Shown here piece after piece: positions 45,092-56,933 of a DNA stretch of 64,000 nt. The stretch lies in NCBI RefSeq assembly GCF_028640845.1, contig NC_080540.1:133080420-133144419 (forward strand), in the 5' to 3' direction. Position 1 is the first letter of the stretch; every line of letters starts with the position of its first letter. The notes beneath the pieces were generated by a model. That model did not search any database. It saw only the letters and a list, made by a program, of their open reading frames with translations, and was not told where the DNA came from. The stretch comes from Ahaetulla prasina. Its lineage: Eukaryota; Chordata; Lepidosauria; Squamata; Colubridae. A program made the translations under genes and the position numbers.

Positions 45092-46817
45092 GTTAATATT
45101 ATTAATTTCCAAAAGGGTTTCTTATTTGCTATCAAATAGATTTAGCTAAGAATGCCATCCGGTATGCATGCACCTGTAAGTTTCTCCCATTAAATTCAGT
45201 ATTGCTTATTTCTGAGTAAACCTTCTAAGGATTGCACTGTCGAATAAAAGCTGTGGGCAAATGGATTTTTTCTTGTTGAAAATAGGCATTATTTTCAACC
45301 AAGTCATTGTTCAGTCAGAAGCCTTGCTGAATTCAGGAGGATTTAATTCCATTGATATGGAAGTGTAACCATAACTAAACTCAAGCCAAGGATTTAGTAA
45401 ATGAAAAACCATGCCACAGCTTTCTTACTGCATGTCTTGGATCCTTTATTCCATGCAAAGTGCAAAAATACAAAGTGCCACGCATGGCTTTTTCTCTCTC
45501 TTTTTGCAGAGGGCAAAACAGTTTCTGCGTAACAGTCCAGAAAGGGAAGATGGTATCATCTTACTGTATTTTGGAGGGGTGGATTCTTCCGTTTAATTGC
45601 AGTTATTTTTTTTAAAAAAAATGTATGTACATATAGGACCAGTGAGTTCTCCATTTATTTCTATCTATAGAAAATGATCATTGGACAAAGCTATGGAATT
45701 TAAACTTATAGGCAAATCCTTCTTCCTCCCCTCCCCTAAAAAAAATTGGAAAGGAATTCAACATATACCTCTGAAATTATTTCTTTGTTCCCCTTTAAAT
45801 TTTCCCTATTTTCATGAACATGGCAATTTAAAGGGGAAAAAGCAGCACCACCATACAGTGTCTGGAGGTTAGAATCCAATGAAAAGCAATTTCCTGTAAA
45901 ATAAACTAGTCTGGAATTGATCTGGACAGCTTTTTTATAACTGTAGAGATAAGGTGTTGATTTTTTGATTCATCTGCATGGAACCTAAGCTGAAAGTTGT
46001 GAGGTGTGTTACATGTCAACAAATAAAAGAATTGGCCTGCTTGTAATGGGAGATCTGGATAAGTGGGGACAGCCAAGAAAATGTATAGAGATTCTTGGCA
46101 CTTTGATCAGTACATTCACTGGGACAAAAGGGCTAATGTAACTTAACATTTCAAATATTAAATTAATATTTAATTTCGGTATCAAAAGGAAGCTTCTTTT
46201 CTTTCTTCTTTCAAATCCAATTCTGACTGAGCTAAAATAATCTAATTACAGTAAAGCAATAACATCCTGTTAAAATACAGTGAAGCAAATACCTCCAAAA
46301 TACATAGAGGCTATGTGTTACTATAGTACTGAGAGTTTACAAAATTGCTGTAAACTTTGTTTCTTCGTTCAACAAGCTTTGGGGGAGCCTTGTAGCAATA
46401 TATTAGAATCTGATAAGATTCAATGTCCTTGTCCGAAGTGCTCCACCCGTAACCTTTTCCCACTGTTTAACCCAGTTTCTTGATTACAGTTTTTGAAACG
46501 GCAATATTTGCAACAATTCTTTGCAAACTGAATTGTTCTGATAAACATATTATTTTTTTAAAAAAAACATTCTTATTTCATGTGCATTTATATCTGTTGT
46601 GTTGTGTAAGACCACCAACAAAGTTTCTCTCGGAGCGGGGACAGACAAATGATACTTAAATTTCCTTTTTGGCAGCCCTTAGAATTCTCCTTGATCATAA
46701 ATGTTGAAAACAGATAGCACAGATTCCCATCATTTTTGAGATTTTTTTTATAAGATCATTAAAACTCTGAAATAGAATGATCACATTTAAATGGCAGCCC
46801 TCCCCTATAATTTCTCC

Positions 46818-48088
46818 CAGGGGTGAAATCTAAAAATTTTTGCTACCTGTTCTGTGGGTGTGGCTTGGTGGGTGGGTGTGTCCTGTGACTGAGTGGGCAT
46901 GGCCAACTCAATGTCACTCACAGCCATGCCCACTCAGTCACACACACACACACCAAGCCACGCCCGCAGAACCCAGTAGGGAAAAAAAATTAATTTCTAT
47001 TCTGCCTTTTCCCTTTCCCTCGCCACCTGTTCTCCCTTCATCTAGGCCCCGGAGCCGCCACCTGCCTCAACGGGGTCGGGGAATGCACCATTCCCCAACT
47101 CCGGCCTTTCTCCGGAGCTGCCGCCCACTCACTGCCCGCTCACTGCCTGCTCACCCTTCGCCTTTGGTCAGGGGCCGGGGCCCAGGGACGTCCCATTCCC
47201 TGAGGCCCTAGAGTTGCCATCTGCTAGCCGCCTCCTCAACCAGGTCAGGGAATGCACCATTCCCCGACTCCAGCCTTGTCCCAGAGCCGCCACCCGCTCT
47301 TCCTTCATCACGTGGCATATACTTACTTTCCTCCAGCAGCTGGCTGCCAGGAAAGGCAAGCGTCCAAAAGTTACTGGAGCTGCTCTCCTTGAATATGCCA
47401 CCTTGTTCTATGCGCCGGCTGCGCAAGCGCACATCCAACCTGCCGCTGATAAATAAATGAAATAAATGGTGTGCACTTGCGCAGCCAGTGCATGAAACAA
47501 GGAGCAATGGTGGCGGCATATTCAAGGAAAGGGACTCCAGTAACTTTTGGATGCTTGCCTTTCCTGGCAACCAGCCACTGGAAGAAAGTAAGTATATGCT
47601 GCGTGGCGAAGGAAGAGCGGGCGGCGGCTCCGGGACAAGGCTGGTGTCGGGGAATGGTGGATTCTCCGACCCGGTTGAGGCAAGCAGCGAGCAGGGGGTG
47701 GCTCTGGGGTCTCAGGGGAATGAGGTATCCCTGGGCCCTGACCAAAGGCGAAGGGGGAACAACCAGCAAGCGGGCAGCAAGTGGGCAAAGGAAGAGAGGG
47801 CGGCGGCTCCGGGGAAAGGCTGGAGTCGGGGAATGGTGCATTCCTTGACCCAGTTGGGGCAGGTGGCGGCTCCAGGGCCTCGGGGAATGGGCCCCGGCTC
47901 CTGACCTAAGGGCGAGCAGGTGGCGAGCTGCCTTCCCGGTGTTCCGGTGTCCAGCTTGCGAAGGCTGGACTGCGGGCCGTGGAGTGGGGGTGTGGCCAGC
48001 CAGCAATTGTTACCAGATCGGCGAACCAGAACCAATCTCAACTACCTACTCGCCTGATCCGGTCCGATCCGGTAGCATTTCACCTCTG
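46818..48088. mobile_element. Large foldback hAT-like element, 1271 bp, perfect 8-bp target duplication
   Basis: Ends CAGGGGTGAAATC and GCATTTCACCTCTG; flanks ATTTCTCC at 46810-46817 and 48089-48096 are identical. Most of the interior is one GC-rich inverted repeat: 47083-47130 mirrors 47799-47846 and 47341-47395 mirrors 47519-47573, with the loop near 47430-47490. Each arm also has internal repeats of roughly 170-200 bp (GGAATGCACCATTCCCCGAC type). Open frames of 100 to 211 codons on both strands result from GC richness and symmetry and have no protein features. Confidence 0.88.
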
Positions 48089-48567
48089 ATTTCTCCCCAC
48101 CTTCCATGTGTGAGCCACCAGCTGAGAATATGTATTTATTTTATTCATATCATTATTCCTGTAAAGTGATTTAGTTTGCTTAATGAAACACCAATCTGCC
48201 AGTAAGGTTTTCCTAGTAGTTCTGATTAAAGATACCTTACTATATTAATTATAGTTTGATTGATCATTGAATTAAGTTTGCAGATGGATAAGGATAAAAC
48301 TCCTGAAGCAAGTCTTAGATTTTCCTTTAAATGATGCATACAGATAATCCTAAAAGGTATAATCATAGAAGAGTACTTCTTTCCTAGGTGAAGAAAAAAA
48401 GCTTTTTTTATCAACTCCCAGTTATTGAAATCAGCTAATTTAAATGAATAAATTAAACATGAGTTAAGATTTCTTTTCTTCTCATTCAGCCATGTCTGAT
48501 TTTCAGAGACTGCTTAGACAAGTCCCTGCAGTTTTCTTGGCAATGTTTTTCAAAAATGACTCCTTCA

Positions 48568-48702
48568 GCTTCCTTCCAAGGGCTGAGAAAAAATAACTAG
48601 CCCAAGATCACCTAGCTGGCTTTGTGCCTAAGGCAGCACTACAATTTACAGTCTCCAGGTTTCTAGCCTGGTGCCTTAATCCTACACCAAACTGGCTCTC
48701 TA
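48568..48702 (-). mobile_element. tRNA-derived SINE (AGCCAGTTTGGT type), minus strand
   Basis: Reading the minus strand from 48702: GAGAGCCAGTTTGGTGTAGG, AAGGCACCAGGCTAGAAACC, GGAGACTGTAAATTGTAG, CACAAAGCCAGCTAGGTGAT and CTTGGGCTAG. This is the same family as 55025-55262, and the 3' part is missing. Confidence 0.8.
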
Positions 48703-49222
48703 AAGTTCCTATTAACCTTTGCAAAGTTTGTCAGCTCACTAAATAGCAGAAAATTTGTCAGGAGTGAACAACCAGACCCACATGTGAAAGTGCCTATTTC
48801 ACAGCAATCTTCCCAGACTGGTAGTTTGTACCTGGGCCAGACTAGATAAGGTTCAATGGCATTCAAGAGGATTAAAACTTGCCCTCTTATGCCTAGGTAA
48901 AGATTCCAGACTAAATCCTCACTTGACTCCTCCCCCTGGCTGGGCAAAGTGATTATGATGCAGCAATTTACAACGTAGTGGAGACTATATGATCCCAGCT
49001 CCTTATATCTGTGCTAGTAGATTGGCCTTCACTGTAGAGAAAAGATATAATAATTCAAGGGAGATTTTCTCTGAAATATACTCACAAAATCAACTTTTAT
49101 TTTTATCAGATGAAGTAACAAGTACTAAGATCAGTCTGGAAGCTTCATTTCCAAGAATAATTTAAGAATAATTTAAGATAATGTCAGCCACCCAAACAGA
49201 GCAGAGGGGAAACATAACAAGA

Positions 49223-49687
49223 TTAGCTTAGGACCCGGGTACTTACGAGACCGCCTGCTGTTACCTTATGCCTCCCATCGACCCGTACGCTCTCACAGAG
49301 AGGGCCTTCTCAGGGTGCCGTCCGCCAAACAATGTCGGCTGGCGGCCCCCAGGAGTAGGGCCTTCTCTGTGGGAGCACCGACGCTCTGGAACGAACTCCC
49401 CCCTGGCTTACGTCAAGTGCCTGATCTTCGGACCTTTCGTCGTGAGCTAAAAACATATTTATTCATTCAAGCAGGACTGGCATAAATAGTTGATTTTAAA
49501 TTGGGGTTTTATTAATATTTTAAATTTTTAAATCTTTTTAATTATCAGCCGTTTGTAATAGTTTTATTTTAAATTCTTTTAATTGTATATATTCTGTATT
49601 TTATTCTGGCTGTACACCGCCCTGAGTCCTTCGGGAGAAGGGCGGTATAAAAATCTAATAAAATAAATAAATAAATAAATAAATAAG
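49223..49687 (+). mobile_element. L2-like LINE 3' end, sense orientation
   Basis: It starts at LGPGYLRDRLLLPYASH and continues SAKQCRLAAPRSRAFSVG, TLWNELPPGLRQ and RRELKTYLFIQAGLA, ending at 49485. A 3' UTR follows, ending CACCGCCCTGAGTCCTTCGG and (AATAA)n. It is severely 5' truncated; the coding remnant has no visible frameshift. Confidence 0.87.
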
Positions 49688-49800
49688 ATGAGCTAACTCT
49701 ACTTTATTGTAAGGCTACGTTAACAGAACCTTGCAAGTCCAAATGGCTCTCCCACCATTACTTTTTACTGCCTGATAAGTTAGGCAAATCCTTTCTTCCT

Positions 49801-52800
49801 TTTTATTTATTTATTTATTTATTTTATTTGATTTTTATACCGCCCTTCTCCCGAAGGACTCAGGGCGGTGTACAGGCATAATAAAAAAACCGGCAATACA
49901 ATATACAAATTTAAAATACAATTTAAAAAACTTATTTAAATTAGCCCAATGATTAAAATTTACCATACTAAAAACCCCGTTTAAAATTACTAAATTTAAG
50001 ATTAAAATCCCAATTTAAGCCAGCCCCGCGCGGATAAAAAGGTGAGTCTTGAGTTCGCGACGAAATGTCCGAAGGTCCGGTATTTGGCGTAAACCCGGGG
50101 GAAGCTCGTTCCAGAGTGTGGGAGCCCCCACAGAGAAGGCCCTTCCCCTGGGGGCCGCCAGCCGACATTGTTTGGCGGATGGCACCCTGAGAAGTCCCTC
50201 TCTGTGGGAGCGTACGGGTCGGTGGGAGGCGTATGGTAACAGCAGGCGGTCCCGTAAGTACCCAGGTCCTAAGCCATGGAGCGCTTTAAAGGTCGTAACC
50301 AACACCTTAAAGTGCACCCGGAAGGCCACAGGCAGCCAGTGCAGTCTGCGCGGGAGGCGGTGTTACATGGGAGCTACGTGTAGCTCCTCTATCACCAGCG
50401 CAGCTGCATTCTGGACTAACTGAAGCCTCCGAGCGCACTTCAGGGGAGCCCCATGTGAGAGCATTACAGTAATCCAAGCGAGAGGTAACGAGCGCATGAG
50501 TGACTGTGCATAAGGCATCCCGATCAAGGAAGGCGCAACTGCGGACCAGGCGAACCTGGTGGAAGGCCCTCCTGGAGGCGGCCGTCAAATGATCTTCAAG
50601 CGACAGCCGATCATCCAGAAGGACACCCAAGTTGCGCACCCTATCCTTTGGGGCCAGTAACTCGCCTCCAACAGCCAGCGCGGCTGCAGCTGACTGAATC
50701 GGGTGCCGGCATCCACAGCCACTCCGTCTTGGAGGATTAAGCTTGAGCCTGTTTCTCCCCATCCAGACCCGTACAGCCTCCAAACACCGGGACAGCACTT
50801 CAACAACTTCATTGGGGTGGTCCGGGTGGAAAAGTACAGCTGGGTGTCGTCAGCGTACTGCTGGTATCTCACCCGAAACCACTGATGATCTCACCCAGCG
50901 GCTTCATGTAGATGTTGAACAGCAGGGCGAGAGAATCGACCCTGTGGGACCCCACAAGTGAGGCCCCTCGCGGTCGACCTCTGCCCCCTGTCAACACCGT
51001 CTGCGACGGTCGGAGAGATAGGAGGAGAACCACCGATATCGGTGCCTCCACTCCCAATCCCCCCAACCGGCGCAGCAGGATACCATGATCGATGGTATCG
51101 AACGCCGCTGAGAGGTCTAATAGGACCAGGGCAGAGGAATATCCCCTGTCCCTGGCCCTCCAGAGATCATCCACCAATGCGACCAAAGCTGTCTCCGTGC
51201 TGTATCCGGGTCGGGAGCCGGACTGGAGCAGGTCTAGATAGACATCTTCATCCAGGTGTTGGGGCAGCTGTCGCGCCACGGCACTCTCTACAACCGCAAC
51301 AAAGCGAAGGTTGGAACTGGGCGATAATTACCCAAAATAGCTGGGTCCAAGGGCTTCTTAAGGAGGGTCTCACCACCGCCTCTTTCAAGGCGGCAGGAAA
51401 ACCCCATCCAACAAAGCGTTGAAAATCCTCTGGAGCCAGCCTGGTGCCACCCCCTGAGTGGCCAGTACCAGCCAGGAAGGGCACGGGCCCAGTAAACATG
51501 TCGTGCCGTGAAGCCTCCCCAACAACCTGTCCACGTCCTCGGGAGCCACAGGGTCAAACTCATCCCAAATGTGCTCAACAAGTCGTGCCTCCTCTCCCTC
51601 GCTTGGATCATCCCAATTTCGGTCCAGACCGTCCCTCAGCTGAGCGATTTTATCGTATAGATAACCACTAAACTCCTCGGCTCGTCCCTGCAAGGTCATC
51701 CGCACCTCCTGATGTAGGAGAGGCGGGTCACCCAGCTGGGGCGGCGGGCGGTTATCTGCCGGCGCAATGAGGGTGGAGGCGAGGAGCCTCGCTTCCCTCA
51801 TTGCCACTAGGTAGGTCCTAGTATAGGTCCTAACTAGTGTCCGATCAACCGGGCGACTGGACCTCCAGGTGCTCTCTAGGCGTCTTCTCCGGCGTTTCAT
51901 CTCCCTCAGCCCCTCGGAGAACCAAGGGGCGGACGAGATCTCGCGGGTCAGAGGCCGCAAAGGCGCGACACGATCCAGGGCCCCGGCCGCGGCCTGCTCC
52001 CAGGCCACGACCAGTTCCTCAGTCGTGCCGTGGGCCAGATCCTCAGGGAATGGCCCAAGCTCCGTCTGGAACCTCTCAGGGTCCATCAGGCGCCTGGGAC
52101 AGAACCACCGATAGGTTCCGTCTCCCTGCGGTGGTGAATAGCGGTTCGGAAGTCTAGGCGAAGGAGAAAATGATCCGACCATGACATTGGTTCTGTTACT
52201 AAATCATCTAATACCAGATCATTTAACCACTGTCCAGAGATATAAATCAGATCCAGCATGCCTCCCCCTGTGTGCGTAGGGCCATCATTTACTCGAATCA
52301 GGTCCAGGGCCCCGGCTGCGGCCTGCTCCCAGGCCACGACCAGTTCCTCAGTCGTGCCGTGGGCCAGATCCTCAGGGAATGGCCCAAGCTCCGTCTGGAA
52401 CCTCTCAGGGTCCATCAGGCGCCTGGGGCGGAACCACCGTATAGGTTCCGTCTCCCTGCGGTGGTGAATAGCGGTTCGGAAGTCTAGGCGAAGGAAAATG
52501 ATCCGACCATGACATTGGTTCTGTTACTAAATCATCTAATACCAGATCATTTAACCACTGTCCAGAGATATAAATCAGATCTAGCATGCCTCCCCCTGTG
52601 TGCGTAGGGCCATCATTTACTCGAATCAGGTCCAAGGCCGTCATGGAAGTTTGAACTCCCGAGCTGCCGTCGATGACAGGCCAACTGATGGCAAGTTGAA
52701 ATCCCCCATAACTATAAGTTTGGGGGTCTCAACCGCCACAGCAGCCAGTACCTCCAACAGCTCGGGCAGGGCTGTGGTCACGCAGCAAGGAGCCAGGTAC

Positions 52801-53086
52801 GCGATCACCAAGCCCAACTGATTCCTATAGCCCCAGCGCACACAGAGGGATTCGCAGCCGGCAATCTGAGGAACAGTGGTCTCCCTCGGCTCTAGATCTT
52901 CCTTAATAACAACCGCCACCCTCCCACCCCTACCTTGGACTCTCGGCTGATGAAATGCTCGGAAGCCTGGAGGGCACATTTCAACAAGGGGGACCCCCCC
53001 CTCAGGGCCCAACCAGGTCTCCGTAATGCCCATGAGGTCCGCGGACCCCCCCTGAATAAGGTCACAAATCAGGGGAGCCTTATTAA
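49801..53086 (-). mobile_element. Longest L2-like LINE, 3.3 kb with endonuclease remnant, heavily frameshifted
   Basis: On the minus strand from 53033: MGITETWLGPEGGVPLVEM, GRGGRVAVVIKEDLEPRETT and IVMGDFNLPSVGLSS (endonuclease GDFN motif), then WSDHFP, the second endonuclease signature. The reverse transcriptase follows (LVDDLWRARDRGYSSALVLL, AAFDTIDHGILLRRL, YADDTQLYFST) and the C-terminal motifs to RRELKTHLFIRAGLA. More than ten single-base losses break the frame between 50330 and 51990. A segment of about 329 bp is present twice (51974-52302 and 52303-52630). Confidence 0.9.
51974..52630. repeat. 329-bp tandem duplication inside the LINE
   Basis: Two head-to-tail copies with offset 328-329 bp. 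TCCAGGGCCCCGGC starts each copy at 51974 and 52303, and a third start, TCCAAGGCCGTCATGG, follows at 52631 where the element continues. The copies differ at a few bases (GGCCGCGG against GGCTGCGG; GGGACAGAACC against GGGGCGGAACC), which argues against an exact assembly duplicate but does not exclude two haplotypes joined in tandem. Confidence 0.85.
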
Positions 53087-53134
53087 TTGAATAAAGGGCA
53101 GAAAATAATTAATTATTTTCTGCCCTTTATTCAA
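53087..53134. repeat. Perfect 48-bp palindrome at the LINE 5' boundary
   Basis: TTGAATAAAGGGCAGAAAAT followed by AATT is mirrored exactly by AATT and ATTTTCTGCCCTTTATTCAA, with no spacer. It abuts the 5' end of the 3.3-kb LINE. It could be a target-site rearrangement, a small foldback element, or a snap-back error at insertion. Confidence 0.9.
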
Positions 53135-55024
53135 CTGCAGCCCCCACCCTCTTTGTTTATTTCCTAGGCAGCATCTCTTACCCTCATCTCCCAAGGACAT
53201 TCTCATATACCATTATATTTAGCTACTTTCCATGGACCAGAGGGGAATTGAGAGGAAATTTTCAAGATACCTTCTGTACTGTCCATTTCCAAAATGTTTG
53301 TCCTAAGTGACAGTAAAAAAATATTATTTTAATTTTTATTGATGATAGCATGATAATCTGTCTTCTTCAAATTGATGTAGTATTTAGTTCTCAATCTCAG
53401 GTCCATTCACTATCAAATCAGAATTTGTAGGAAATCCTTTATAAAGTAGAGTAATTTTGAGTTAACAATTCTATTCTTAGACTCCAAATCCTCCTTACAG
53501 CAATTATCATTGAGTGAAATTCAGCAATTTTCTTACATATTTTGGGGAAATGAGAAATTAACAGGAAACAAAGATTTTCTTCTGTTCAATCAATCCAGTT
53601 AACCAGTTTACATCTGTATTAATATAGAGAGCCAAAATTGCTACCTGGAACAGTACAAGACATGCAGAATTCAAACTATAGATTTTTTCAAACAGCGATA
53701 CAGACAGTCTTAGAGAAGGATATTATTGTACCTGCAGTCCAGAATCGTGGATGACATGGCATAAAGTATATCTTGTAAAAAAAGCTATTCTGTACTGAAC
53801 AGACAAAATATTAGTAAAGCAATTAACTAGCTTAAACAATCTCCTGCACAGACGGTGTTTATAATGGTACAGTGCTAGAATTCTATGCCTCTGTAGATTA
53901 GCTTCAAGTGCACAGAGCTTATTTTTGATGTCATTCTGCTCTATATTTGTTGAATTTAAAAAAATGAAGTGAAAAGCCATGGTAATTTAAATCTATAACT
54001 ATATTTTTCCAAGGGGAAATGAACTTGCCCATAAGAATTAAGGGTGCATAAGAATCTTCTACGCAATTTAGTTTTAGCCAATATTTTAGCTGACAAGTTC
54101 TCATACATGCCTCTATATCAGAAACCTAATTGCAATCTGGGAAAGCATTGGAATGCAGCAATGGACGTGAAACATCACTGTTATAAATTTAGCCTGGACT
54201 GTTTCTAATGCTGTGTGCACCATAAAGCATCAAGCTTAGTACCTTTGCCTTAAAGGCTGTTATTGCTTCAGGGACAAAATTACTGCCTTTGCTGCTGGCA
54301 AATTGAGTTGGAAGGGGTTTTTTGCACATGTTCATTTGGCTCTTCCACATTAAAGAGGGTTTGGAAGATAACTTCTACATATTTAAAATCTTTCACTTGC
54401 TCAATGGTGAGGTTATTTATCTTCCAATTATATATTTATCTGCTATGTGTCTTGGTAAAAATTATCAAAAATCTTTTGTTTTGGTGTAATAGTTATTTAA
54501 CTTTTCTTTGTTATAGTACATTGTTAATTGCAAACTCTACCTTAGGTCCAATTGGGATAAGGATAAAGTCACTGCATTGTCAGTTATATAGACACAGGCT
54601 AATTCACCAATAATGGAAGATATTACTCATTTTTATTCAACTTGAGTAAAAGAATTAATATAAAGATTAAGTAATGGGAGCAAGTATATCTCTTTGCTTG
54701 CTTCCTTCTTGAAATCTAGGGTTGGAGATACAATTTGAAGAGGTGCATCTGACTTTCATATAGATATTTTCTTATAGTGTAATAATCTAGTAAGAAACTA
54801 ATTTAGCTTACAGTTTCTGGCCTAATATTGAATCAAATGGTGCTTCAAATCAAGCACCTTGAAACTTAAATATGTTCCTGAATTTTTTGATAAAACAAAT
54901 TAAGAGTCTGGCCAATTTACTTGAAACAATCTATCTTGAAACATTATTTTTTTCAAACAATTATTGGGAGGCATTTTTTTTACAGCAATGGGAGTAAAAT
55001 TCAAGAGATATAAGATATAGAGAG

Positions 55025-55262
55025 AGCCAGTTTGGTTTAGTGGTTAAGGCTAGAAACTAGGCTAGAAACTGGGAGATTGGAAGTTCTAGCAAATGTAAGT
55101 CAGCTGGGTGACCTTGGCCAATCACTCTCAGACCAATTTATCTCACATGGTTCTTGTTGTGGGGAAAATACAAGGAGGAAGGAGTATTAGATGTGTTCAC
55201 TACCTTGAATTGTTTATAAAAAATAATAAAGGTGAGATATAAATAATAAACAAATTAATTTA
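55025..55262 (+). mobile_element. tRNA-derived SINE (AGCCAGTTTGGT type)
   Basis: Contains GAGCCAGTTTGGTTTAGTGG and TTAAGGCTAGAAACTAGG (tRNA-like A-box region), AGTTCTAGC (weak B box), CAGCTGGGTGACCTTGGCCA, GTTGTGGGGAAAATACAAGG and AGGAGGAAGGAGTATTAGAT, with the 3' end AATAATAAAGGTGAGATATA. A partial duplication of GGCTAGAAACT lies in the head. Confidence 0.82.
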
Positions 55263-56798
55263 AGACATAGGTTTATTAGATATGCACGAAATAATTGAAG
55301 AATATTCACTCAGACCTTCAAGATAGACCAGGGCAGGAAATATAAACTGGAGCACTTTATTGATATAGGAGGAGGAGGACGAGTAACAATCTTGAAAGCC
55401 TGACAGTATTTCCCTTCCTTCCCTCTTATGCTGAAGGGAATCAAGGCAGAATCACTTCAAGTTTCTTTCTAACCCTTTCTTCATTTCCTAGGTTAGTTCA
55501 TTTTTTGCTGACTTCTACATTCCTTCTCCAAGGTCATTTCTGTGGTTCTCTATGTGTCCTGCCTTTAACCATACTGTTGGTGTGATTAAAGGAGTGTGTA
55601 ATCTATCTCCCCTTGACCTTGAGACTTGGAATGGAGAGTTCATCTTTATTTTTGTTTGCTTGTTTGTTTCTTGACATTGATTGTCTCCTGGTAAAAAAGG
55701 GGTTGAAAAAAAAATTACTTTTCATAGAAAACACGTTGCTCGGTATATGAATTCCAGTTTTGAGTATTAATTTCACCTACCCGTTGTATATAAAATTAAA
55801 GAATCAGTGAAATCATAATTGCTAAGTCATTTTAGATCTCCTATCTGATGTTTATCTTTTGTGACATAAAATTAAAAAAAAGATTACATTGAACACTTGA
55901 CACTTAAATACAGAGGCTAGATCTAGTGTGTTGTGGTAAGAGTTCTTCTGCTGCGTTACAATGGTCCTACTGAACCTGAGACAGTAAAGCTTTCAGAAGG
56001 CAAGGATTGGCAACTCTTTGAGATTCCAGAGACTTGATCTTGTGTGATGCCAGGTGCTTCTCCTCCACCAAAGGAAAAGCCAAAATCTCATGAGATTGCT
56101 AATTTGAAGAGTTGTGCAACTTTTAAATTCAAATTGCTTCGACGCTGCTTCAAAATCATTTTAACTGGATGAGTTGCACAATCTGGGGAATAGTAGTTAT
56201 GCTGGCACCCAAAGGCTCTCTGTTGCCAAGCCCTGTGATAAAGCCCAGGATTCCTTCTGTTCAAAAAAATAGGGGATCATAACCTTTTTAGGTGCAATCA
56301 GATTTAATTGTATAGTTCCTTGTTCCTCAGTTTGATAAATTCTTTATAGCAAAAAAAAAACCAACAACCCTGAAAACATCTGAGACAGTGACTACCAGAA
56401 AGACAGTTTTGCCTGGTGTTTTGAAATTCGGAGCTATAGAATTATATTTCTGAAAATAATGTATCATTTAAATGTAATTAGGATGGTTTTTAAACGTTCC
56501 GGAGATGCTGGCCCTTTGATCCCTCAATGACAGTATTATCAGTGCAGTTTGTGGTTTCCATTTTGCTTATTTGTAAGCCTGGTTAAAAGAATTAGAAAAA
56601 AAGGGAAGCGGGAGGAGTTTAGTTGGTTTTCCAGATGATCGTAGCGACACAATAATGAGCATGGCATAAATGCACTTAATAGCAGGGGAAGCACCTCCAT
56701 GTTTAAAGGATAATGATTGTGGGAATAGCTTTCTTTTTCTCAAAAGACATGTATATGTGTCCTGGTTTCTTATGTTTGATCATCTCTCCCTTGTTTAG

Positions 56799-56933
56799 AT
56801 CCCTCTAGCTGAGATGGAGGCTTTGTCTCTGACGTCAGATATTCTCTCTGAAAATTCCTGGTCCTTAGCTCTGACGGATGACTCTTTACCTGATGATAAT
56901 AACACACTCTTACTTAATGCCCTGGAGAGCAAT
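56799..56933 (+). CDS. CACNA1G: CACNA1G exon 35: C-tail cassette exon
   Basis: 135 bp, 45 codons, phase 0 to 0. Acceptor CCTTGTTTAG, donor AAT|GTACAT (weak). The peptide [45 protein letters not shown] aligns without gaps, as I recall it, with mammalian Cav3.1 exon 35 ([37 protein letters not shown]). It is symmetric, so inclusion is optional in frame. This exon is among the best evidence for CACNA1G over its paralogues. Confidence 0.95.

Larger units (their letters stand above)
45092..56798. other. Intron 34
   Basis: 11.7 kb. It holds a 1.27-kb foldback hAT-like element (46818-48088), a minus-strand SINE (48568-48702), an L2-like LINE end (49223-49687), a damaged 3.3-kb L2-like LINE (49801-53086), a 48-bp palindrome (53087-53134) and a SINE (55025-55262). 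From 45100 to 46800, 53140 to 55020 and 55270 to 56798 I see no feature. Confidence 0.75.

Noticed and set aside
47168..48041. Cluster of overlapping GC-rich open frames on both strands, up to 211 codons
   Set aside because: They lie inside the foldback hAT-like element; the symmetry and GC content explain the lack of stops, and none shows a protein motif.
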